From contig NZ_JAUSSZ010000001.1 in assembly GCF_030812595.1 (NCBI RefSeq), positions 496,001 through 560,000 on the forward strand: a stretch of 64,000 nt of DNA, written 5' to 3'. Position 1 is the first letter of the stretch. Each line of letters begins with the position of its first letter. This DNA comes from Arthrobacter bambusae. GTDB taxonomy: Bacteria > Actinomycetota > Actinomycetes > Actinomycetales > Micrococcaceae. This document shows, piece by piece, positions 1 through 8,303 of this stretch. The translations under genes were made by a program, and so were the position numbers. Below the pieces are notes generated by a model. It was not told where the DNA came from, did no database searches, and saw only the letters and a program-made list of their open reading frames with translations.

Positions 1-740
1 CACTCGACGTGGTTGCCGTCCTGTACCGTGAAGCTCGGCCCGTCCGGCTGGGTAATGTGGATCGGCTTCTGGGTTGTGCGCATGGGACCGGTCAGCCCGG
101 GGTCGGTGAAGTTTCCGTGTTCTTCCGGCACCGGTACCGGCCCGAAATCCAGGACCTGGTCGACTGTCTTGCCCACGACGTCGACGTAGGCAACAAGCCC
201 ATCCACGGGGTGGGCCCAGGCGCTGTCCCCGGGGGACTCCTGGACAAAGGCCAGGCCGCGAAGAATCCGCCGGCCTTTCTCTTCCGGGTACTCGAAGACC
301 CCGGCTGACAGCGGAGCAACCCTGACCTTGCTGACCTCAAGCTTGCGGTCAGCCAAGGCCTTGAGCCAGCGCTCGTCCTGGGCGAGGATCTCTTCAACCA
401 CCTCGAACTCTTCTTCGATGACCGGAAGCTCGCCCGTCACGGAAGTATCGAGCTCCACTTCCGAGACGAGTTCCCGGTGCGTCACCGAGACGACGACGTC
501 CCGTGCCGCACCGGATGAAACGTCATGCAGGAAGGCCCTGAATTTCCGGTCCACGGCTCCTGGATCGCGAGGGGGGTCGAGTAGGCCAAGGTAGGCGATC
601 CGGATGGATTCATCGAAGAGTCCTGCGTCGGCCAGGATGGCCCGGACCGCCGTGACGTCTTCGGCACTGGTCATCCGATACCCAGGCAGTCCGGCAAACG
701 CAGCCAATTCGGCGATTTCTGGAGAAGATGTTGTGCTCAT
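1..740 (-). CDS. Copper-containing primary amine oxidase, N-terminal part (cut by window edge)
   Basis: These are the first 246 or so residues of a copper/topaquinone amine oxidase, which oxidises primary amines (tyramine, phenylethylamine or histamine type) to aldehyde, ammonia and H2O2. The visible part covers the N2 and N3 domains: the [11 protein letters not shown] stretch near residue 45, the [10 protein letters not shown] helix of N3, and the [16 protein letters not shown] strand just before the catalytic domain. The Tyr that becomes topaquinone and the copper His residues lie beyond the left edge. The ATG at 740 opens about 100 bp from a divergent TetR gene, which suggests local control. 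The family call is firm; the amine substrate cannot be told. Confidence 0.9.
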   Translation of the reverse strand, partial: MSTTSSPEIAELAAFAGLPGYRMTSAEDVTAVRAILADAGLFDESIRIAYLGLLDPPRDPGAVDRKFRAFLHDVSSGAARDVVVSVTHRELVSEVELDTSVTGELPVIEEEFEVVEEILAQDERWLKALADRKLEVSKVRVAPLSAGVFEYPEEKGRRILRGLAFVQESPGDSAWAHPVDGLVAYVDVVGKTVDQVLDFGPVPVPEEHGNFTDPGLTGPMRTTQKPIHITQPDGPSFTVQDGNHVE

Positions 741-764
741 GGAAGGCCTTTGTGAGTGGCGGGC

Positions 765-790
765 TTATTTTCTATGTGTGTAGAGAATAA
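765..790. promoter_or_regulatory. Inverted-repeat operator candidate between amine oxidase and TetR genes
   Basis: An AT-rich inverted repeat with arms TTATTTTCTA and TAGAGAATAA (9 of 10 positions pair) separated by 6 bp. It lies in the only intergenic space between the divergent amine oxidase and TetR genes. Size and placement fit a TetR-dimer operator that would control both genes. The role is inferred. Confidence 0.5.
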
Positions 791-842
791 CAGCGTGTAA
801 TCTGAGTCACAACGGTTGTAGAAAAAAGATTTGGGGAACGCG

Positions 843-1463
843 TTGCCGAAGATCGTAGACCACGAAAAACGCCGGCTGGAGCTTGTGGAAGCGACGTGGC
901 GGATCATCGCCAGCAGGGGCATCGAGGGCGCCACCATGCGCGAGATAGCCATGGAGGCCGGCTTTTCCAACGGCGCGCTCAAGCCGTATTTCCCCACGAA
1001 GGACGATCTCTTGACGTTCGCCTTCGGCCACGTCTTCAACCAGACGAATACCCGCATGGGAGACGCCACTGCCGGCCGGCGGGGACTGTCCGCGTTGCGC
1101 AGCTATTGCCATGAAATTTTGCCGCTCGACGCCGAGAGGCTCAACGAGGCGCGTATCGCTATCGCCTTCTGGCAGCGGGCGCTGACTGACCCGGCCAAGG
1201 CTGCCTTGCATGATTCCTCGATGGAGCAATGGCGTGAAGCCCTCTTCGACAAGCTCCGCGAAGCCCGGGAGCTCGGCGAGCTGAAGGAAGGACTCAACGA
1301 TGACGACGTCGTCGGGGGGATCATGACGTTCGCACTCGGCGCCCAGATCACCGCCACACTGACGCCGGAACATCACTCAGCTGATCAACTTCGGTCCCAA
1401 CTGGAGACCTATATATCGCTCATCGAGAGCGGGACGCCGCTCGATGAGGCGTGCGCGGAGTAG
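843..1463 (+). CDS. TetR/AcrR family transcriptional regulator (BetI-like)
   Basis: A 206-residue one-domain-plus-ligand-pocket repressor. The N-terminal helix-turn-helix covers about residues 10-60 and carries GATMREIAMEAGFSNGALKPYFPTKDDL-type signatures; the remaining helices form the ligand-binding and dimer domain seen in BetI-like members. I chose the TTG at 843, preceded by GGGGAACG, because MPKIVDHEKRR matches the usual start of this subfamily; a TTG at 831 is also in frame. The gene diverges from the copper amine oxidase, with an inverted repeat between them, so it probably represses amine catabolism until an amine or its aldehyde binds. The ligand is inferred. Confidence 0.88.
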   Translation: MPKIVDHEKRRLELVEATWRIIASRGIEGATMREIAMEAGFSNGALKPYFPTKDDLLTFAFGHVFNQTNTRMGDATAGRRGLSALRSYCHEILPLDAERLNEARIAIAFWQRALTDPAKAALHDSSMEQWREALFDKLREARELGELKEGLNDDDVVGGIMTFALGAQITATLTPEHHSADQLRSQLETYISLIESGTPLDEACAE

Positions 1464-1562
1464 CCTCCCGAGCCTAACGTGGCCCTGTTGTGCCGATAGG
1501 TCCCCCGATAAACTGGAAAAGCGCCGAACAGACGCAAAGTTGGTTGCGGGAAAGGCAAGGTC

Positions 1563-2000
1563 ATGACCGACAGCAGCAGCGGCGTCGAAGAACCCACTGA
1601 AGAGGAGAAAAGCGGAGTTCCAGTGGAACCCGAACTCCGGGGCCGGTTCGTCGAGGGAAACTACGGGAAGAGCGGAACAGAGCCCGGACGGCATTCCCAA
1701 GACCAAGAAGGCCAATACAGCCAAGGCGACTACGGTGCGGCCGGCAGCCAAGGAGGCTTGCCCGAGCCGTTGGGTACGGAGGCCAGGGAAGCCGGACGCT
1801 ACGCGAAGGCGGATCTCGGCGAAGCGGGCACGGTTCCGGGGCGCACCGCCGAGTCTGAAATCGGCCAGTACGCCGAGGGGGACTACGGCGCGGAGGGAAC
1901 GGTAGGACCACTACGTGAGGCCGCCCCTCGGCCGGTACCAGCGGCTGAAGACCCGCCGGCGCCGGCCGATGAAGACGGCGGCGAAGATAACGGCCCCTAA
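1563..2000 (+). CDS. Acidic, Gly-rich repeat protein of unknown function
   Basis: A 145-residue hydrophilic, probably disordered protein with no membrane segment. It contains four degenerate copies of a motif close to G-x-Y-x-x-G-D-Y-G-x-x-G: GRFVEGNYGKSG, GQYSQGDYGAAG, GRYAKADLGEAG and GQYAEGDYGAEG, each followed by a T-x-P-G-R-like tail in three cases. The C-terminus is rich in Pro, Glu and Asp. The ATG at 1563 follows GGCAAGG. The same motif recurs in the tail of the SRPBCC protein at 24964-25656, so it may be a shared interaction or stress-protection module. The function is not known. Confidence 0.7.
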   Translation: MTDSSSGVEEPTEEEKSGVPVEPELRGRFVEGNYGKSGTEPGRHSQDQEGQYSQGDYGAAGSQGGLPEPLGTEAREAGRYAKADLGEAGTVPGRTAESEIGQYAEGDYGAEGTVGPLREAAPRPVPAAEDPPAPADEDGGEDNGP

Positions 2001-2026
2001 CCGGTCAATGACGTCAGACCGGTCAA

Positions 2027-2254
2027 TTACGTCGGCCGGGCGGGATCTCCTTCAGCCTTGGACCGGATGAAGCTCAGATCCTCGGGGGACAGGCTGACCT
2101 GGCTGTGGCGGTCGAAGTCCGGAGTGATGCCGGTTTCCTTATGGATTATTTCCGCGATGGTTCGCGGCAAGACCACGCATCCAGGGTTGTCTTTTAGCCA
2201 ATGCCGCGTTTCGGGGCTGAGCATGTCCCAGTGGTCCCTGATGTTCATCTCCAT
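2027..2254 (-). CDS. Conserved hypothetical protein, 75 aa
   Basis: A small soluble protein that starts MEMNIRDHWDMLSPETRHWL. It has a single compact, mainly helical look, no Cys pair and no membrane segment. Codon use matches the neighbours, which favours a real gene. It converges with the repeat protein at 1563-2000 (26-bp gap) and diverges from the drug exporter at 2359. I do not recognise a characterised family. Confidence 0.65.
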   Translation of the reverse strand: MEMNIRDHWDMLSPETRHWLKDNPGCVVLPRTIAEIIHKETGITPDFDRHSQVSLSPEDLSFIRSKAEGDPARPT

Positions 2255-2358
2255 GGATGACGCCTATCTGAGTGGGTTCAGAGAAGAATGCCGGCCGAGG
2301 CCGGTGCCGGAAACGTAATTAGGATACGCCCGGGCATAGGGGAAGGACAGGCCGTGAC

Positions 2359-3843
2359 ATGGCAATTCAAAGCGACGGAGTGGGCTTCCGTTCCAAGCGG
2401 GGCCCGGTACTCATAGCCCTGATGCTCTCGAGCGGCCTCGTCGCGATCGATGCCACGATCGTGGCGACCGCAGTGCCTTCGATCGTGCACGACATCGGCG
2501 GCTTTGCCTCGTTCCCGTGGCTCTTCTCCGCGTACCTTCTCGCGCAGGCTGTCTCGGTTCCGGTCTATGCGAAGCTCTCCGACATGGCAGGCCGTAAGCC
2601 GATCATTCTCACCGGCATCGGGCTCTTCCTGATCGGATCGATCCTTTGCGGGCTGGCGTGGAGCATGCCCACGCTCATTGCCTTCCGCGTAGTGCAAGGC
2701 CTCGGTGCCGGCGCGGTCCTGCCGGTTGCCATTACCATTGCCGGAGATATATACACCCTGGCCGAGCGCGCGAAGGTGCAAGGCTACCTCGCCAGCGTGT
2801 GGGCGACCTCTTCTCTTGTCGGTCCGACACTGGGCGGAGTGTTCTCTTCGCTTGGACTGTGGCGCGGAATCTTCCTGGTCAACATCCCGCTGTGCCTCGT
2901 GGCTGCGTGGATGCTGGTTCAGAGGTTCCAAGAGAACATCGAACGGGTAAAGCACCGTGTCGACTATCTCGGAGCCGCGCTACTCACGATCACGTTGACC
3001 TTGACCATTCTCGGTGCGCTCGAGGGCGGCCAGGCATGGGCCTGGGACTCGCCGATCAGCATCGCCGTGTTTGGCATTGGTTCGGTTTCGCTCGTTGCCT
3101 TCGTCCTGGTCGAGCGCCGGGCCGCGGAGCCTGTCCTTCCGCCGTGGGTCGTTTCGAGGCGCCTTCTTGGCACGACCGCCTTGATCTCCTTCGGTGCCGG
3201 AGCAATCGTGCTCGGCCTCACGTCGTATGTGCCCACCTTCCTTCAGGGTGCACTTTCGGTGTCGCCCATTACGGCGGGCCTGTCACTTGCAGCCCTGACC
3301 ATCGGCTGGCCGATCAGCGCCTCGCAGTCGGGCCGCTTCTACCTTCGGATCGGATTCAGGTCCACGGCCTTGATCGGCAGCGCGGTCACCCTGATCGGGT
3401 CGGCGGCCCTCGCGATGACGGCTTACACACCTAACCTGGCGTTCGTCGCAGGGAGCTGCTTCATCGCCGGGCTCGGACTGGGGCTGCTAGCGACTCCGAG
3501 CCTGATCGCAGCCCAGTCCAGTGTCGAATGGCACGAGCGCGGAGTAGTGACGGGCACCAACCTCTTCGCTCGATCCATTGGCAGCTCGCTTGGCGTAGCC
3601 ACCTTCGGCGGCGTGGCCAACGCAATCTACGCTGCCAACCCAGGCGGCGGGAAGAATTCGCAGGCCATCGTATCCGCCTCGGCGGCAGTGTTTCTCGCGG
3701 TGCTCGTGAGCGCCGCGCTCACCGTTCTCGCTGTCCTCGCAATGCCCGCCACTCCCCATGAAGCTGCCGCTCCCCAGGACAAGAGGCCGGATTCGCGGCT
3801 CCAAAAAGTGCGTCGGCCAGACGGACGGGAGGGGAGGCCCTAG
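2359..3843 (+). CDS. DHA2-family MFS drug exporter (EmrB/QacA type)
   Basis: A 494-residue proton antiporter of the major facilitator superfamily with about 14 predicted membrane segments, the DHA2 count. Diagnostic stretches are motif D1 near the first helix (LMLSSGLVAIDATIVATAVP), motif A after helix 2 (KLSDMAGRKP, about residues 73-82), RVVQGLGAGAVLPV in helix 4 and the antiporter motif C-like GPTLGGVF in helix 5. Such pumps expel toxic cations, dyes or antibiotics. The ATG at 2359 has GGAAGGAC upstream. No regulator is adjacent, so substrate and control are open. Confidence 0.9.
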   Translation: MAIQSDGVGFRSKRGPVLIALMLSSGLVAIDATIVATAVPSIVHDIGGFASFPWLFSAYLLAQAVSVPVYAKLSDMAGRKPIILTGIGLFLIGSILCGLAWSMPTLIAFRVVQGLGAGAVLPVAITIAGDIYTLAERAKVQGYLASVWATSSLVGPTLGGVFSSLGLWRGIFLVNIPLCLVAAWMLVQRFQENIERVKHRVDYLGAALLTITLTLTILGALEGGQAWAWDSPISIAVFGIGSVSLVAFVLVERRAAEPVLPPWVVSRRLLGTTALISFGAGAIVLGLTSYVPTFLQGALSVSPITAGLSLAALTIGWPISASQSGRFYLRIGFRSTALIGSAVTLIGSAALAMTAYTPNLAFVAGSCFIAGLGLGLLATPSLIAAQSSVEWHERGVVTGTNLFARSIGSSLGVATFGGVANAIYAANPGGGKNSQAIVSASAAVFLAVLVSAALTVLAVLAMPATPHEAAAPQDKRPDSRLQKVRRPDGREGRP

Positions 3844-3860
3844 GCCTCCCCTCAGCTGAT

Positions 3861-4313
3861 CTAATTCCCCGGTGCCCCTGGAGCCGGGTTGGCTCCGCGG
3901 CCACCCGTGCGGACTACGCGGACTTTCGTGGTCTGCGGCTCTGATTGCTCGGGGAGTTGGATTCGCAATTCGAGGACGCCATCCTCGTAGGTTGCGACGA
4001 CGCCGTCCTGGTTCACGCCGCGGGGCAACGGAATGCTGCGGGACCGCTCGCCATAGCGGAGCTCACTCCGGTAGCCCTTCTTGTCCATGCGTTCGGGATC
4101 CTCCTCGCGCCGCGCGTCGATGTGCAGAGTGTCGTCGACGATGCTGATGTCGACGTCGGTCTCGGGGTCGATTCCCGGCAGATCCGCTCTGACGACGAGC
4201 GTGTCCCCTTCCTGGTACTGCTCGATGCGCAGCGAGAAGTCGGATTCGCCTTGAAGGAAGCGTCGGACGGGCTCCGGGACTTCGAGTCCGCCACGTCGCA
4301 GAAAGTTGTCCAT
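3861..4313 (-). CDS. Hsp20/alpha-crystallin small heat shock protein
   Basis: A 150-residue ATP-independent holdase that keeps unfolding proteins soluble. The alpha-crystallin domain spans about residues 30-130. It includes the ADLPGIDPETDVDISIVDDT segment and the GVLELRIQLP strand (A-x-x-x-G-V-L consensus, here YEDGVLELRI). The ATG at 4313 has a strong AGGAGGACATC site. It is convergent with the drug exporter (17-bp gap). No HrcA or HspR-type operator was evident upstream. Confidence 0.93.
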   Translation of the reverse strand: MDNFLRRGGLEVPEPVRRFLQGESDFSLRIEQYQEGDTLVVRADLPGIDPETDVDISIVDDTLHIDARREEDPERMDKKGYRSELRYGERSRSIPLPRGVNQDGVVATYEDGVLELRIQLPEQSEPQTTKVRVVRTGGRGANPAPGAPGN

Positions 4314-4424
4314 GATGTCCTCCTGATAGGTGCCGGCGGTGGGTCAGTACAGACTTGCCGGGATGAGAAAAAGTTACGCCTCACGTGCTCGCGTGGATAG
4401 CCCCGGGCAGGACGATTGTGCCTG

Positions 4425-5108
4425 TCAGCTTTGGTGGAAGTCCGGAGTCTTTGGTGCGTCGAGCATCCCGGCGATCTTCTCTTCCAACGCAGCGACGGTC
4501 GCTTCGGGGAGCACGATCAACCCATCCAATTCGCGCCGGGCGCGCTTGTACGCTGTCTGCCGCTCCGCAGGCGTCGCCGCACTGTCCGAAGCGATCCTCA
4601 GCAGCTTCCGCGCGGTCGCCAACCGCTGGCGTTCGGGCTCAGTGAAATTGCCGTCCTTGATGCGTTTGGCTTCGCGCTCTGCCACATCGAACGCCAGTTC
4701 GTAGCTGCGGACGGCCGCGCGGTATTCCGCAAGGCGCGCCGCCGTCGTGACTTCCGCCGGTTTTGCGGGGCGCAAGCCGTCAGCCTCCCGTTTTGCCCGA
4801 AGAAACGCAACGGTGAGCGGCTCGCGGACATCCGACATGACCGGAAAATCAATGAGTTTCCCGACGTCAAGCTCGTATTCGAGCCATCGATGGTTCACGG
4901 CGTCGTGAGCCTCCTGCAGCCGGAGGACCTCGCCCTGGCTGACTTGTTCCATTTCCGCCGCGCGGTTCTTGAGGCGGTAAAGCTCCACCCGGCGGCGGTG
5001 CCGCCGCTCGCTGGCCCTGGACCAGGACCGCGCCCAACCGCCAGCCACTCCGCTCAAGGGAAAGACCAGCCACCAGTAATGGCCCACGAAATCGAAGAAG
5101 GGATTCAC
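4425..5108 (-). CDS. Membrane-anchored coiled-coil protein of unknown function
   Basis: A protein of about 227 residues with one N-terminal membrane segment (FVGHYWWLVFPLSGVAGG) followed by a basic R/H-rich juxtamembrane stretch and a long helical, probably coiled-coil cytoplasmic region rich in Glu, Arg and Ala. I start it at the GTG at 5108 because the hydrophobic segment follows directly. The frame stays open to 5306, but that extension would overlap the ribosome site of the next gene, and its composition looks non-coding. The ribosome site at the chosen GTG is weak, so the start is uncertain. No known domain is recognised. Confidence 0.6.
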   Translation of the reverse strand: MNPFFDFVGHYWWLVFPLSGVAGGWARSWSRASERRHRRRVELYRLKNRAAEMEQVSQGEVLRLQEAHDAVNHRWLEYELDVGKLIDFPVMSDVREPLTVAFLRAKREADGLRPAKPAEVTTAARLAEYRAAVRSYELAFDVAEREAKRIKDGNFTEPERQRLATARKLLRIASDSAATPAERQTAYKRARRELDGLIVLPEATVAALEEKIAGMLDAPKTPDFHQS

Positions 5109-5304
5109 GGCTTCATCGTCCCACCGCCCCGGAGGTGTCTCAAGGGCCCCGCGAAGACAACCGGGGCTGAGCCATGCATCGCGCCGATGTGGGTCTGTGA
5201 GCGGGTCCCCGAACCTGAGGCTTTTCCCATCGACAGGCACCCCGCCCAGGAATAGCCTTAAGCCGTCCCATTGACCGACGAGGATGACGGAGAGGTATCC
5301 GAAC

Positions 5305-5697
5305 ATGGGAGCTACAGAAAACGCTGAATTGGTCCGGCGGGGATACGAGGCCTTTAACTCAGGTGATCTGGCGACACTCAGCGAATTGTTCGCGGAGGAC
5401 GCAGTCTGGCATGTAGCGGGAACTGGCGTGCTGTCCGGGACGAAGCAGGGGCGGGACGAGATCCTGGCCTACTTCGGTGAGCTGGCAGCGCGTTCCCAGG
5501 GCACCTTCCAAGCGGCAGTCCAGGACGTCGTCGGCGGAGAAAACCACACGATTGCCCTCCAGCAAACCCGCGCCGAAAACGACGGAAAGACACTGGACAT
5601 TGCAACTGTCATTTCCTTCGTAGTCCGCGACGCAAAGGTTGTTGAGGGCCGGGAATTCTTCGAGGACACCGCCAAGGTGGACGAATTCTGGACCTGA
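5305..5697 (+). CDS. SnoaL-like / NTF2-fold protein
   Basis: A 130-residue alpha+beta-barrel protein of the SnoaL-like (NTF2) superfamily, which includes small hydrolases, isomerases and orphan ketosteroid-isomerase-like proteins. It shows the family start RRGYEAFNSGDLATLSELFAEDAVW, the central GRDEILAYFGEL helix and the C-terminal strand that ends in VDEFW. The ATG at 5305 is preferred because GGAGAGG lies 9 bp upstream. The catalytic role is unknown. Confidence 0.85.
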   Translation: MGATENAELVRRGYEAFNSGDLATLSELFAEDAVWHVAGTGVLSGTKQGRDEILAYFGELAARSQGTFQAAVQDVVGGENHTIALQQTRAENDGKTLDIATVISFVVRDAKVVEGREFFEDTAKVDEFWT

Positions 5698-5798
5698 ATA
5701 TCTGATGTGGATTCCGCCTGGGAAACTTATTGACATCCTGGGCAGCGGGGTCTATTGCTTGGCATGTCCACACCCGTCCACGCCAGCAAGGAGCAGAT

Positions 5799-6095
5799 AT
5801 GGAAGCCGCGCACTACGGAGTCGTGCACTTCTTCCCAGGAGGCACGAAGGAGCAATACGAGGCATCAATTGCCGCTGTCCACCCAGGAGAGGGCCTACTG
5901 CCCGAGGGTCAGACCTTCCATGCCGCAGGCCCGTCGGCCGGTGGCTGGACCATCATGGCCGTCCATGAATCGAAGGAAAGCTGGGAGAAATTCCGCGACA
6001 GCATTCTCATGCCCCGCATGCAGGCGGGCATCGAGGGCGGATTCGAGTCGCCCCCGGAAGAGACCGTCGTGGATCTCTACAAGATAATCACCTGA
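5799..6095 (+). CDS. Conserved hypothetical small protein (antibiotic-biosynthesis-monooxygenase-like size)
   Basis: A 98-residue protein starting MEAAHYGVVHFFPGGTKEQYEAS with AAGGAGC as ribosome site. The size, the internal GGWTIMAVHESKESWEKF stretch and the alternating beta/alpha pattern resemble ferredoxin-like dimeric alpha+beta-barrel proteins, a group often called uncharacterised in actinobacteria. There is no catalytic signature that I can identify. It is followed at once by a good rho-independent terminator, so it ends a transcription unit. Confidence 0.75.
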   Translation: MEAAHYGVVHFFPGGTKEQYEASIAAVHPGEGLLPEGQTFHAAGPSAGGWTIMAVHESKESWEKFRDSILMPRMQAGIEGGFESPPEETVVDLYKIIT

Positions 6096-6107
6096 CCTCA
6101 TCGAAAA

Positions 6108-6147
6108 AGGCCGCCCCTAGGTCTCGCGGGCGGCCTCCGTCCTTTTA
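6108..6147 (+). terminator. Rho-independent terminator
   Basis: A perfect 9-bp stem (AGGCCGCCC / GGGCGGCCT) with an 11-base loop, followed by CCGTCCTTTT. It lies 13 bp after the stop of the 5799-6095 gene. Confidence 0.8.
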
Positions 6148-6171
6148 GGCAAAAGTGGAAGGATACAAGTC

Positions 6172-6519
6172 GTGGCCTCCATCGTGAACTATTTCGAAGT
6201 CGGTTCCCCCGATCCCGGGAGCGCCCGGGCCTTCTACGGCTCACTTTTCGACTGGACCTTCGGCGAGTCGTCGCCCGCCAGCTACCAGATGGTGAATGGC
6301 GACAAGGGTGGGTTGTGGGACACCTCCTCCCTTGACGGAGCGTCCTGGGCGATCTTCTACGTGCAAGTGGACGATGTGAAGGCCGCGATCGCCAGGGCCG
6401 AATCGCTTGGTGCGAGCGTAGCCATGCCGCTCGTCGATAACGGCGCGATCGAGTTCGCGCACCTCCTGGACCCGCACGGCAACCGGTTCGGTGTGTGGCA
6501 TCCCAAACAGCCGAGCTAA
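6172..6519 (+). CDS. VOC-superfamily (glyoxalase/bleomycin-resistance-like) protein
   Basis: A 115-residue single vicinal-oxygen-chelate domain. The N-terminal half has VNYFEVGSPDPGSARAFYGSLFDW, the usual first beta-alpha-beta unit with the F-Y-x-x-L-F-x-W signature. The C-terminal half has FAHLLDPHGNRFGVWHP, the usual closing D-P-x-G-N-x-F-x-x-W strand. Members bind a metal and act on diverse small molecules or sequester drugs. The GTG at 6172 has GGAAGGA. A very short frame and the oxygenase gene follow, perhaps in one transcript. Confidence 0.88.
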   Translation: MASIVNYFEVGSPDPGSARAFYGSLFDWTFGESSPASYQMVNGDKGGLWDTSSLDGASWAIFYVQVDDVKAAIARAESLGASVAMPLVDNGAIEFAHLLDPHGNRFGVWHPKQPS

Positions 6520-6531
6520 AGTAACGGGGAC

Positions 6532-6576
6532 ATGAGCACGCTTGCGGCATTCGATGAAAAGGACTTGGTGCATTGA
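6532..6576 (+). CDS. Possible 14-codon leader peptide overlapping the oxygenase start
   Basis: An ATG with GGGGA just upstream opens a 14-residue frame (MSTLAAFDEKDLVH). Its TGA shares bases with the TTG start of the downstream oxygenase (TTGA). The arrangement would allow translational coupling. It could be chance, since no conservation was checked. Confidence 0.25.
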   Translation: MSTLAAFDEKDLVH

Positions 6577-7580
6577 CACTCGATACCTTGCCCGTGATCG
6601 ATTTCTCCCGTCTGGAAGCAGGTCCGGAGGAGGCCTCCCGCTTCCGTGACGAACTGCGCGACGCCATGCATGAGGTTGGCTTTCTCTACCTCGCCGGCCA
6701 CGGTATCCCGCAGGAGTTGACGGATGCCATTCTCGACGTGTCGCGCCGCTTTTTCGAATTGCCGGATGAGGAAAAGCTCGCGATCGAGAATGTGCATAGC
6801 CCGCAGTTCCGCGGCTACACCCGCGTCGGCGGCGAGCTTACGGACGGCGGGATTGACTGGCGCGAGCAGATCGACATCGGCGTCGAGCGTGACGCTGTTG
6901 AGCCGGGCCCGGGTGTCCCGGAATACTGGCGGCTCGAGGGACCCAACTTGTGGCCGGAAGCCCTCCCGGAAATGCGGGAGATTGTCTCAGCATGGACCGA
7001 ACGGCTGAGCGCCATCTCGCTCGCGCTGTTGCGGGCCCTGGCAGTTTCCCTCGGAGCGCCCGAGGACACCTTTGATGCGGCGTTCGCCGAACGGGCCTTC
7101 CCTGTCCTCAAGATCGTGAGATATCCGGGGGAGTCGGACCCGGACCGCAAGCAGGGAGTGGGATCCCACCGTGACGGGGGAGTACTCACACTGCTCCTGG
7201 TCGAGCCCGGAAAGGGCGGTCTCCAGGTCGAATACCAAGGAAAGTGGATCGACGCCCCGCAAGTGCCGGGCACTTTCGTGGTCAATATCGGCGAAATGCT
7301 CGAGCTGGCCACCAACGGCTACCTCAAGGCGACCCTGCACCGGGTCATCTCGCCACTTCGGGGCACGGACCGGATTTCCCTGCCGTTCTTCTACAATCCT
7401 GCCCTTGACGCGACCATGCCGCAGCTTGCCGTGAGCCCGGAGTTCCAGGCAAAGGCCCGCGGCCTGTCGGTTGACCCCTCCAACAGCCCGATTTTGGAAA
7501 CCTACGGGGACAACGCCCTCCGTTACCGGCTGAGGGCCCACCCGAACGTCGTCGCGGAGCATCACGCCGACCTTCTGTGA
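6573..7580 (+). CDS. 2-oxoglutarate/Fe(II)-dependent oxygenase (isopenicillin N synthase-like fold)
   Basis: A 335-residue non-heme iron oxygenase. The N-terminal DIOX_N domain opens with LPVIDFSRL and has GFLYLAGHGIP. The jelly-roll core shows the iron triad H-x-D in GSHRDGGVLTLLL, a distal His in LKATLHRVIS, and the R-x-S cosubstrate pair in DRISLPFFYNP. Family members hydroxylate, desaturate or cyclise small molecules; the substrate here is unknown. The start is TTG at 6573 with AAAAGGA 9 bp upstream; no better start exists, because upstream TTG frames stop at once. It may be co-transcribed with the following small thioredoxin-fold gene (28-bp gap). Confidence 0.9.
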   Translation: MTLDTLPVIDFSRLEAGPEEASRFRDELRDAMHEVGFLYLAGHGIPQELTDAILDVSRRFFELPDEEKLAIENVHSPQFRGYTRVGGELTDGGIDWREQIDIGVERDAVEPGPGVPEYWRLEGPNLWPEALPEMREIVSAWTERLSAISLALLRALAVSLGAPEDTFDAAFAERAFPVLKIVRYPGESDPDRKQGVGSHRDGGVLTLLLVEPGKGGLQVEYQGKWIDAPQVPGTFVVNIGEMLELATNGYLKATLHRVISPLRGTDRISLPFFYNPALDATMPQLAVSPEFQAKARGLSVDPSNSPILETYGDNALRYRLRAHPNVVAEHHADLL

Positions 7581-7608
7581 ACCTGGCGGCGAGACAGATA
7601 ATAGGGCC

Positions 7609-7920
7609 ATGGAGTTCGAATTGCTCACCATCCGGGACTGTCCGCACGGCTCCGCGGCCCGGAAGCTGTTCTCCCGGGCCATGGAATTCGAAGGGCACGA
7701 ACCGGCGTTCATTGCCGTCAGGGAGATCATGACCGACGAAGAGGCCGAAGCCTGCGGATTCCATGGATCCCCGACATTCATGGCGGACGGAATTGACCTC
7801 TTCCCCTCGACGGCAGACCCCGCCATGACGTGCCGCGTCTACCGTACGGCCGGTAGCCTCTCGGGGCTGCCCAGCTTGGAATCGCTTCGCCACGCGATCC
7901 AAGCCAGGCGGGCTGGATGA
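7609..7920 (+). CDS. Small thioredoxin-fold-like protein
   Basis: A 103-residue protein. It has a CPHGSAAR motif near residue 11, in the position of a thioredoxin active site but with only one Cys, and a GSPTF cis-Pro-like loop about 40 residues later. This layout is seen in small proteins related to alkylmercury-lyase-associated and thioredoxin-like families. There is a second Cys in EEAEACGFHG, so a disulfide is possible. The role is inferred only from the fold pattern. It follows the oxygenase in the same direction. Confidence 0.7.
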   Translation: MEFELLTIRDCPHGSAARKLFSRAMEFEGHEPAFIAVREIMTDEEAEACGFHGSPTFMADGIDLFPSTADPAMTCRVYRTAGSLSGLPSLESLRHAIQARRAG

Positions 7921-7951
7921 GTACGGACAGCGCCGCGGCCGCGGTCCGTAC
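7921..7951. terminator. Hairpin in the convergent gap
   Basis: Arms GTACGGAC and GTCCGTAC flank a self-complementary GC-rich loop (CCGCGGCCGCG). It lies directly after the stop at 7920 and 29 bp from the end of the ferredoxin gene on the other strand. It lacks a clear T tract and probably works as a shared terminator. Confidence 0.5.
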
Positions 7952-7979
7952 GTCGTGCCTCCCGGCACCAGCCCCCCGC

Positions 7980-8297
7980 TTACGCCGGGACTGGTGCCGC
8001 TGCAACCACCGGATGGTCCCGTCCGAGATTTCCCACTGCTGAAGCTCCCTGGGGAGATCCGATGTCCTCGAAGAACTCGGCGTTGGCCCGCACATAGTCT
8101 GCCCAATCATCCGGGACATCGTCCGAATAGTAGATCGCCTCGACCGGGCAGACGGGATCGCAGGCGCCGCAGTCCACACATTCGGACGGGTGGATGTAGA
8201 GCGAGCGTTCGCCTTCGTAGATACAGTCCACCGGGCATTCGTCGATGCAGGCTTTGTCCTTGACGTCGACACAAGGCTGCGCGATCACGTAGGTCAT
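7980..8297 (-). CDS. fdxA: 7Fe ferredoxin (3Fe-4S/4Fe-4S)
   Basis: A 105-residue low-potential electron carrier. The N-terminal cluster region has CVDVKDKACIDECP, typical of the 3Fe-4S-bearing FdxA type, and the second has CVDCGACDPVCP for the 4Fe-4S cluster. The C-terminal extension (about residues 60-105) is usual for actinobacterial FdxA. It is the last gene of the seven-gene catabolic operon, 6 bp after the aldehyde dehydrogenase, so it may serve the FAD oxidoreductase of that operon. Confidence 0.93.
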   Translation of the reverse strand: MTYVIAQPCVDVKDKACIDECPVDCIYEGERSLYIHPSECVDCGACDPVCPVEAIYYSDDVPDDWADYVRANAEFFEDIGSPQGASAVGNLGRDHPVVAAAPVPA

Positions 8298-8303
8298 GGC
8301 GCG

